From an uncultured Opitutia bacterium (GTDB lineage Bacteria > Verrucomicrobiota > Verrucomicrobiae > Opitutales > MB11C04): a stretch of 5,051 nt of DNA. The notes below the pieces were generated by a model. It saw only the letters and a list, made by a program, of their open reading frames with translations, had not been told where the DNA came from and searched no databases. Position numbers and translations under genes: made by a program. The stretch is taken from assembly GCA_913048545.1 (NCBI GenBank), contig CAJWWH010000112.1, forward strand, positions 1-5,051. The letters are read 5' to 3'. Of this stretch, positions 3,979 to 5,051 are shown in pieces. Position 1 is the first letter of the stretch, and each line of letters starts with the position of its first letter.

Positions 3979-4938
3979 CTAGCTTATAATATCCGCCAAT
4001 CGGGAAAAGGTACTCTGCTTGAATCCAACCGCCTGCTTAATAATTACATCGCGTTCCAAGGGGTTGTTGATTTTTCGGGATTTGAAATAATCCGCCCTGC
4101 TGAGCAAATTTCCCATCCAAGGACCAAAACCGCCGGATGGTATGGGAAAGTCACTTCCGTGGATTACCCGTGACTGAATCTTGGGATCGAGTAGAGCGTG
4201 GATTGTACGCCAGCGGTTTGGGCTGGCCAGGGCGCTGTTATCGGTAAAGAGGTTGGAAAACTGATCCATCATTTTGAGTAGATCGGTTGTGTAATCCGGA
4301 TCCAATATACCGGATTTACCCGCCCCATGGGCCGCGATTATTTTGACACCGCACTCCAAGGGAAGTCGAAGAATACGGGGATCAGCAAATTTCGCATTGA
4401 GTACGGGGACAGAGAATTCTCCTCCGGTGTGGGCAAGGAAGAGCATACCCAATTTTGAAAGCTTTTCCCAGAATGGCTGATACTGAATATCCGAGCAGTC
4501 GACATTGTGACAGTTGGGCAGAAGTTTTAACACTTTGGCCCCTTGTTCTGCACATCGTTCCAGTTCTTCGATCGCATCCTTTCTGGCTGGATGGATGGAA
4601 CAGGCGGGAATGATCTGAGAATATTTTTTTGCCAGGCTGAGCACATGATCATTGGGGACATAAAACTTTGCTTTGTGCTTCAGGCAGTTACCGCTTGGGT
4701 CGTAGGGGTAGTCCATGGCTAATAGAAGAACCGCATCAAGTGAAGAGCTATCGATCAATCCTATCAGTCTTTCCTCATAGGCTTGATCTACACCCAGTTG
4801 GCGACTCGATTTTAAAATGCCTGCCTGTGCCTTGACGACAGGTTCGATTATGCGATCCAGCAGGGTGCTGCTCCTCAACCAGCAACCGCTACCATTGGAT
4901 CCGTCCCCCACAAAGTGCACATGTCCATCAATTTTCAT
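3979..4938 (-). CDS. Amidohydrolase family 2 metal-dependent hydrolase
   Basis: This is a 319-residue protein with the layout of the Amidohydro_2 (PF04909) TIM-barrel family. The metal-binding HxH is H6/H8 in MKIDGHVHFVG. Other probable active-site residues are H116 (SIHP), K138 in GAKVLKLLPN, H170 (FLAHTGG), H204 (IAAHGAG) and D263 in VIHGSDFP. All landmarks are intact. The substrate cannot be told: the family includes decarboxylases, lactonases and hydrolases. The start at 4938 is chosen because HxH normally lies within the first ten residues. The same frame stays open upstream to the window edge, so an N-terminal extension is formally possible. There is no Shine-Dalgarno site. Its start is 11 bases after the stop of an upstream - strand gene, so it is probably a downstream gene of an operon. 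Confidence 0.9.
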   Translation of the reverse strand: MKIDGHVHFVGDGSNGSGCWLRSSTLLDRIIEPVVKAQAGILKSSRQLGVDQAYEERLIGLIDSSSLDAVLLLAMDYPYDPSGNCLKHKAKFYVPNDHVLSLAKKYSQIIPACSIHPARKDAIEELERCAEQGAKVLKLLPNCHNVDCSDIQYQPFWEKLSKLGMLFLAHTGGEFSVPVLNAKFADPRILRLPLECGVKIIAAHGAGKSGILDPDYTTDLLKMMDQFSNLFTDNSALASPNRWRTIHALLDPKIQSRVIHGSDFPIPSGGFGPWMGNLLSRADYFKSRKINNPLERDVIIKQAVGFKQSTFSRLADIIS

Positions 4939-4949
4939 GGGGTGGTCAT

Positions 4950-5051
4950 TTAGAGCTTCTGCAGCAGTTCCTTCAGGCTTTCTTCTTTTTTTGTTTTTTT
5001 GTAACTTTGCAAGGTGTGTCTGGATTTTAGAGGAAGACGACTTATCAAATA
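4950..5051 (-). CDS. C-terminal end of a probable gene upstream of the amidohydrolase (partial)
   Basis: Reading leftwards from the window edge, one frame stays open for 33 codons and stops with TAA at 4952-4950. The tail is lysine-rich and helical, ending KKTKKEESLKELLQKL, a believable protein C-terminus. The gap to the amidohydrolase ATG is 11 bases, typical of an operon. The family cannot be recognised from this fragment. The amidohydrolase frame is also open across the same stretch, so the alternative is an N-terminal extension of that gene. I favour a separate gene because of the HxH position. Confidence 0.5.
   Translation of the reverse strand, partial: YLISRLPLKSRHTLQSYKKTKKEESLKELLQKL

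Overview
The window is bacterial chromosome, probably from an accessory (island-like) stretch. The taxon cannot be fixed from this sequence. The right-hand amidohydrolase has a beginning (DGHVHFVG...GSGCWLR) that reminds me of proteins from Verrucomicrobia and relatives. The mix of small toxin-antitoxin (TA) pairs with palindromic intergenic repeats also fits a free-living Gram-negative lineage of that kind. This is a weak inference from memory, not a database result.

Left half (1-2700): three two-gene TA-type modules lie head to tail on the + strand. They are a DUF4258-like protein with a DUF2283 protein (429-876), a DUF433 antitoxin with a DUF5615 PIN-like toxin (1028-1578), and a Phd/YefM (StbD-like) antitoxin with a RelE toxin (1905-2439). 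Within each pair the genes overlap by 4 or 11 bases, so translation is probably coupled. The gaps between modules carry copies of one family of short palindromic repeats. Two half-unit types (called L and R here) alternate in three clusters of three units each (55-259, 1631-1838, 2481-2694), plus a solitary R unit at 917-961. The non-coding stretches 1-428, 1579-1904 and 2440-2765 are mostly this repeat material. I see no further gene in them.

Right half (2700-5051): no repeats are visible here. A visibly AT-rich gene on the - strand (2766-3512) encodes an unrecognised protein with three predicted membrane segments. It diverges from a + strand gene for a small multidrug resistance (SMR, EmrE-like) transporter (3638-3970). 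A terminator-like hairpin that works in the - direction lies between them, only about 15 bases before the start codon of the - strand gene. The SMR gene converges, with 8 bases between stops, on a - strand amidohydrolase (3979-4938). Upstream of that gene is the C-terminal end of another probable - strand gene, cut by the window edge (4950-5051).

Taken together, the left half is a TA islet whose modules are separated by structured repeats, and the right half holds a drug-efflux gene, a metal-dependent hydrolase and an orphan membrane protein. Nothing links the two halves functionally. The most unusual points are the regular three-unit repeat clusters between co-oriented TA modules, the apparent lack of Shine-Dalgarno sites at first genes of operons, the terminator-like hairpin at 3527-3565, and a slippery A-tract that could join the edge gene to the amidohydrolase.
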